This document shows positions 60,982-64,000 of a DNA stretch of 64,000 nucleotides, one piece after another; the stretch's first letter is position 1, and each line of letters opens with the position of its first letter. The DNA comes from Vibrio spartinae (GTDB taxonomy: Bacteria; Pseudomonadota; Gammaproteobacteria; Enterobacterales; Vibrionaceae). The stretch covers positions 3,029,001-3,093,000 of the forward strand of contig NZ_AP024907.1 of assembly GCF_024347135.1 (NCBI RefSeq), in the 5' to 3' direction. Position numbers and translations under genes: made by a program. The notes beneath the pieces were generated by a model, which searched no databases, was not told the DNA's origin, and saw only the letters and a program-made list of their open reading frames with translations.

Positions 60982-61593
60982 ATGTTTCTTTATCTGATCG
61001 ATTTATTCGGAACAATCGTATTTGCCATTTCCGGTGTGCTGTTAGCAGGCCGTTTAAAAATGGATCCATTCGGTGTTGTCGTACTTGCCAGTGTTACCGC
61101 AATTGGTGGCGGAACCATGCGCGATATCGCTTTGGGCGCGACCCCGGTGTTCTGGATTACCGATACCACCTACCTTTGGGTCATTCTTGCCACCAGCTTC
61201 CTGACAATGTTAATCATCCGTCGCCCCAAACGCCTCTCTTGGTGGGTACTGCCAGTCTGCGACGCGATTGGATTAGCGGTATTTGTTGGCATTGGCGTCG
61301 ATAAATCAATGCTTTATCAGGAGTCGTCACTGGTCGCAATTATTATGGGCGTTCTGACCGGATGTGGTGGCGGTATCGTTCGGGATATTCTTGCACGGGA
61401 AATACCGATGGTGCTGCGCAGCGAAGTGTATGCCACCGCCTGTATCGTCGGCGGTATTTTCCATACCACGGCACTACAAATGGGCTACGACCACAATACG
61501 GCATTCTTATCCGGGGTCCTCTCAACCCTGATCATTCGTCTTGGCGCAATCCGTTGGCACCTATCACTACCGGTTTTTGCGATTAATCGATAG
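60982..61593 (+). CDS. TRIC/UPF0126-family membrane channel protein (YicG-like)
   Basis: A 203-residue inner-membrane protein made of two related three-helix halves: GGGTMRDIALG (~residue 47) and GGGIVRDILARE (~130) mark each half. This GGG-x2-RD motif is that of bacterial TRIC/YicG (UPF0126) proteins, trimeric cation channels in studied members. It starts with ATG at 60982, 120 bases after btuF; a TTGACA at 60887 and TACAAT at 60904 are too close (11 bases) to be one promoter. Confidence 0.88.
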   Translation: MFLYLIDLFGTIVFAISGVLLAGRLKMDPFGVVVLASVTAIGGGTMRDIALGATPVFWITDTTYLWVILATSFLTMLIIRRPKRLSWWVLPVCDAIGLAVFVGIGVDKSMLYQESSLVAIIMGVLTGCGGGIVRDILAREIPMVLRSEVYATACIVGGIFHTTALQMGYDHNTAFLSGVLSTLIIRLGAIRWHLSLPVFAINR

Positions 61594-61743
61594 CATTTTT
61601 GTCATGAATCACTCGTTTTAGCATCGACCAGTCGTCTCCCTGTCCGTTACGGACAATTTTCCCGATCAAACATTCCTTTATCGCAATCAGAGACAGCTTT
61701 CGCTAAAGTAAGCGCATGCTCTCTTTGATTGATTCTGAAAACT

Positions 61744-62610
61744 ATGTTGCTTGAAGGTATTGAAACACTCCTCATTCTCAGCAAAGAAAAGACCATGAGC
61801 CGGACCGGCAGCGTGCTGTATATTAGTCAATCTGCCGTCAGCAAGCGCATTGCTAATTTAGAAAACCGACTGGACAAGAAACTGGTGGTTCCCGATGGGC
61901 GACACATCAAACTCACAGCGGACGCTCAGGCATTAATCGAGCGTGTGGGTCCGAGCTTTCACGAATTAAGCGGACTGATATTTGAACAACAGGCACTGGA
62001 AGAGCATACACTGATCCGGTTTGATTGCTCAGAAACACTGGTAGCGGGGTTGCTCAGCCATGTGATGGGAGAATATTTCAGTCATGACCACAAAATTACC
62101 ATCACTACGAACCACACGCCAAGAATCGTTGAACATGTCCGGTCAGGCAAAGCAACACTTGGGCTTTGTGCCGGTTACCTGCCCGGAAATCATGGTCTGC
62201 AAACATTTCATCTCTATAATGAACCGGTTTTCATTGTGAGTCAGGCACCGTTACAGCAACTCCCCCAACAAATTATCACCACGGATCTGTCTAACAGTGC
62301 GAACACTTATCAGGCATCCGTGCTGGAGCATCTCGCGATTACCCCCATCATGGAAATGGATTCATACACAGCCGCGGCACAACTGGCGTTAAAGGGAGTC
62401 GCACCAGCTTTAATTCCACTGTCTATCGTACACACCCTGTCGATCGCGCCCCGTTACTGCTTCAGCTTTGATGAACTTCAGCCATTATTCCGACCGATTC
62501 ATCTCTGTTTGAGGGCAATGACCTACCGTTCTCCACGGATCAGAACACTGATAGCAGCCATTGTTGATGCTGTTCCCAAAGTAACTTCAGTGCCATCGAC
62601 AAAGACATGA
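61744..62610 (+). CDS. LysR-family regulator
   Basis: A 288-residue LysR-type regulator: helix-turn-helix segment MSRTGSVLYISQSAVSKRIA (~17-36) followed by NLENRLDKKLVVPDGR and an effector domain. The frame opens at a TTG at 61729, but ATG 61744 fits the family start (MLLEGIETLLILSKEKTMS). The gene overlaps the 3' end of the convergent TSUP permease gene by 71 bases. That permease is a possible target. Confidence 0.83.
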   Translation: MLLEGIETLLILSKEKTMSRTGSVLYISQSAVSKRIANLENRLDKKLVVPDGRHIKLTADAQALIERVGPSFHELSGLIFEQQALEEHTLIRFDCSETLVAGLLSHVMGEYFSHDHKITITTNHTPRIVEHVRSGKATLGLCAGYLPGNHGLQTFHLYNEPVFIVSQAPLQQLPQQIITTDLSNSANTYQASVLEHLAITPIMEMDSYTAAAQLALKGVAPALIPLSIVHTLSIAPRYCFSFDELQPLFRPIHLCLRAMTYRSPRIRTLIAAIVDAVPKVTSVPSTKT

Positions 62611-63322
62611 AAATAACCAACGGCCGAATCCATTTCTGACCTTTATTCATGACGATACGAGCGCCGACTCGCGCGCCGATAAATTGTCCGACAGCCATCA
62701 CCAATCCAATTTTCCATATCGGTAATCCTGCTGCCAAAAAGAAAATCAACGCTGCAATATTCGATGTAAAATTCAGCACTTTTGCGCGCGCTGTCGCTTC
62801 AATAATCGACAATCGGCCAATAACGACAAAGCAAACGGCAAAGATCGCCCCGGTTCCCGGACCAAAGAAACCGTCATAGAACCCGATACTTGTTCCGACC
62901 AGCAAAGCAAATAATCCATCGGATAAAGCCGCTTGTTTATTCGTCTCAGCCTTGGCTTGAGGGGCCAGTAAAAAATACAGCGAAATGACAATCAATAAGC
63001 CGGGAATCAGGCTGGTCAGTAACTCACCATCAAGAATCTGTACTAATTCAGCACCGATAGCAGCACCGGTAAAAGTACAAACAATGGCCAACCACATTTG
63101 CCGGAGCGAAACCAAACCATGACGAACGAAGTAAAATGTAGAAGAGAAGCTACCAAACGAACTTTGCAGTTTATTAGTTGCAATCGCTTGTGCAGGAGAT
63201 ATCCCCGTAGCCATTAACACCGGGAGTGTAATCAAACCACCACCACCGGCAATCGCATCAATGCATCCTGCCAGTGACGCAGCCACAAAAAGCAATGCCA
63301 GGATATCGATTGAAATTTCCAT
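62540..63322 (-). CDS. TSUP-family (TauE/SafE/YfcA) membrane permease
   Basis: A 260-residue membrane protein with about eight hydrophobic segments in two homologous halves: CIDAIAGGGGLITLPVLMAT (~residue 19) and SIGFYDGFFGPGTGAIFAV (~145) are the paired family motifs. Members export or import sulfite, sulfoacetate and other small anions; the substrate here is unknown. The ATG has a taagga site. The last 71 bases overlap the convergent LysR gene. Confidence 0.88.
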   Translation of the reverse strand: MEISIDILALLFVAASLAGCIDAIAGGGGLITLPVLMATGISPAQAIATNKLQSSFGSFSSTFYFVRHGLVSLRQMWLAIVCTFTGAAIGAELVQILDGELLTSLIPGLLIVISLYFLLAPQAKAETNKQAALSDGLFALLVGTSIGFYDGFFGPGTGAIFAVCFVVIGRLSIIEATARAKVLNFTSNIAALIFFLAAGLPIWKIGLVMAVGQFIGARVGARIVMNKGQKWIRPLVIFMSLSMALKLLWEQHQQWLLSVF

Positions 63323-63454
63323 AGGATTCCTTAACCGATTAGATAAGGCTCAAAATTACCATTTAAAAATAAACAGATATAGTGAAAACTCGGACAGCGT
63401 CCTATTCCATATATTCATCATTGCGTTTGATGCACAGATGAACATATCACGATC

Positions 63455-63481
63455 AAAAAACCCGGGGAAATCCCGGGTTTT
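63455..63481 (-). terminator. carB terminator
   Basis: Stem AAAACCCGGG (63457-63466) / CCCGGGTTTT (63472-63481) with a five-base loop; on the minus strand a run of six T follows. It lies 30 bases after the carB stop. Confidence 0.92.
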
Positions 63482-63511
63482 GATAACACTCAACAATGGA
63501 CGAGTGATGGA

Positions 63512-64000
63512 TTAAGCATGTCTGACTTGCTCGTGCATTTCTTGTACGGAAATGACAGAAGCTTTCGGGTCAGCGGTGTGCCCCATCGCCGTCGCAAATG
63601 CAGCGTTCAGGGTCGTTGCATAATTCACTTTCTCAGCCAACGCACCGCGGCGGAGAACTTTTGAATCTTCAATGGCCTGACGCCCGGAAGCAGTATTGAT
63701 AATGTAGGTATATTCATTGTTCTTGATCCGATCAAGAATATGAGGTCGACCTTCATGAACCTTGTTCACCAGCCGAGGATTGATCCCGGCTTCACCAAGA
63801 ACGACTGCCGTACCATGTGTCGCATCCAACTGATAACCTAATTGAATCAACTTCTCGGCCAAAGCAACCGCACGCTGCTTATCACTTTCGCGAACAGAAA
63901 TCAGCGCGCGTCCACCTTCAGGGTAAACACAGCCACATGCTAACTCTGCTTTTGCAAAAGCCTCGGCAAATGTGCGTCCGACACCCATCACTTCTCCGGT
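63512..64000 (-). CDS. carB: Carbamoyl-phosphate synthase large subunit, C-terminal part
   Basis: Only the last ~163 residues are in the window; the gene continues past the right edge. The fragment begins in the family segment [20 protein letters not shown] and covers the C-terminal allosteric (MGS-like) domain: [56 protein letters not shown]. This domain binds UMP and ornithine in E. coli. It ends at 63512, before a strong terminator. carA should lie upstream outside the window. Confidence 0.96.
   Translation of the reverse strand, partial: TGEVMGVGRTFAEAFAKAELACGCVYPEGGRALISVRESDKQRAVALAEKLIQLGYQLDATHGTAVVLGEAGINPRLVNKVHEGRPHILDRIKNNEYTYIINTASGRQAIEDSKVLRRGALAEKVNYATTLNAAFATAMGHTADPKASVISVQEMHEQVRHA

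Overview
The window is a compact, mostly core stretch of a gammaproteobacterial chromosome. Gene content, protein similarity recalled from memory and gene order all point to the Vibrionaceae, genus Vibrio. The order recC - dapD - galR - HD-GYP - acyl-CoA ligase - fusA2 - radA - PilZ - serB - deoD/deoC - nupC - yaaA - ung - nfo - grcA - thrABC - arcA/arcB - gltBD - gltBD - mtnN - btuF - carB is, as I remember it, the order on the large chromosome of V. cholerae. The exact species cannot be named from sequence alone. I see no tRNA, rRNA, insertion sequence, prophage, integron or CRISPR array.

Layout. 1-4.8 kb: recC (its 3' end is cut by the left edge), a LysR regulator, and yebG under a clean LexA box. 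5-9.2 kb: dapD (lysine/peptidoglycan), an adenine/adenosine deaminase, a gamma-glutamylcyclotransferase-fold protein and a GalR-type repressor. 9.3-13.9 kb: a GAF/HD-GYP c-di-GMP phosphodiesterase candidate, a long-chain acyl-CoA ligase, a DUF1127 mini-protein and a LysR regulator. 14-21.9 kb: second elongation factor G, RadA, a large double-PilZ protein, SerB and YtjB. 21.9-29 kb: purine/pyrimidine nucleoside salvage (deoC-deoD without deoA/deoB, nupC), then yaaA, a 47-residue protein and TatD, then an alanine/sodium symporter. 29-33 kb: DUF3545 mini-protein, hemerythrin-like protein, two base-excision-repair enzymes (Ung, Nfo) and the stress glycyl-radical protein GrcA behind two FNR boxes. 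33-38 kb: the thrLABC operon with a complete attenuator. 38-45 kb: an RraA/HMG-aldolase-like protein, DUF3293, the convergent ArcA/ArcB two-component pair, a GGDEF protein with a degenerate active site, and the radical-SAM protein YhcC. 45-58 kb: two complete but different glutamate synthases in tandem. 58-64 kb: mtnN-cbiB-like-btuF, a TRIC-family channel, LysR, a TSUP permease and the 3' end of carB.

How the parts fit. Nitrogen and amino-acid biosynthesis (dapD, thrABC, two gltBD sets, serB, carB), nucleoside salvage, DNA repair and oxygen-responsive control (ArcA/ArcB, grcA with FNR boxes, hemerythrin) dominate. Three c-di-GMP-related proteins (HD-GYP, double PilZ, degenerate GGDEF) are spread through the window but not linked in one operon. 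The best sequence-level finds are regulatory or very small: the 53-bp-spaced FNR tandem before grcA, the threonine/isoleucine-rich thr leader, several mini-genes of 38-68 residues, a structured long leader before the first gltB, and short repeats near serB and upstream of nupC. I did not find a convincing wholly new multi-gene system.
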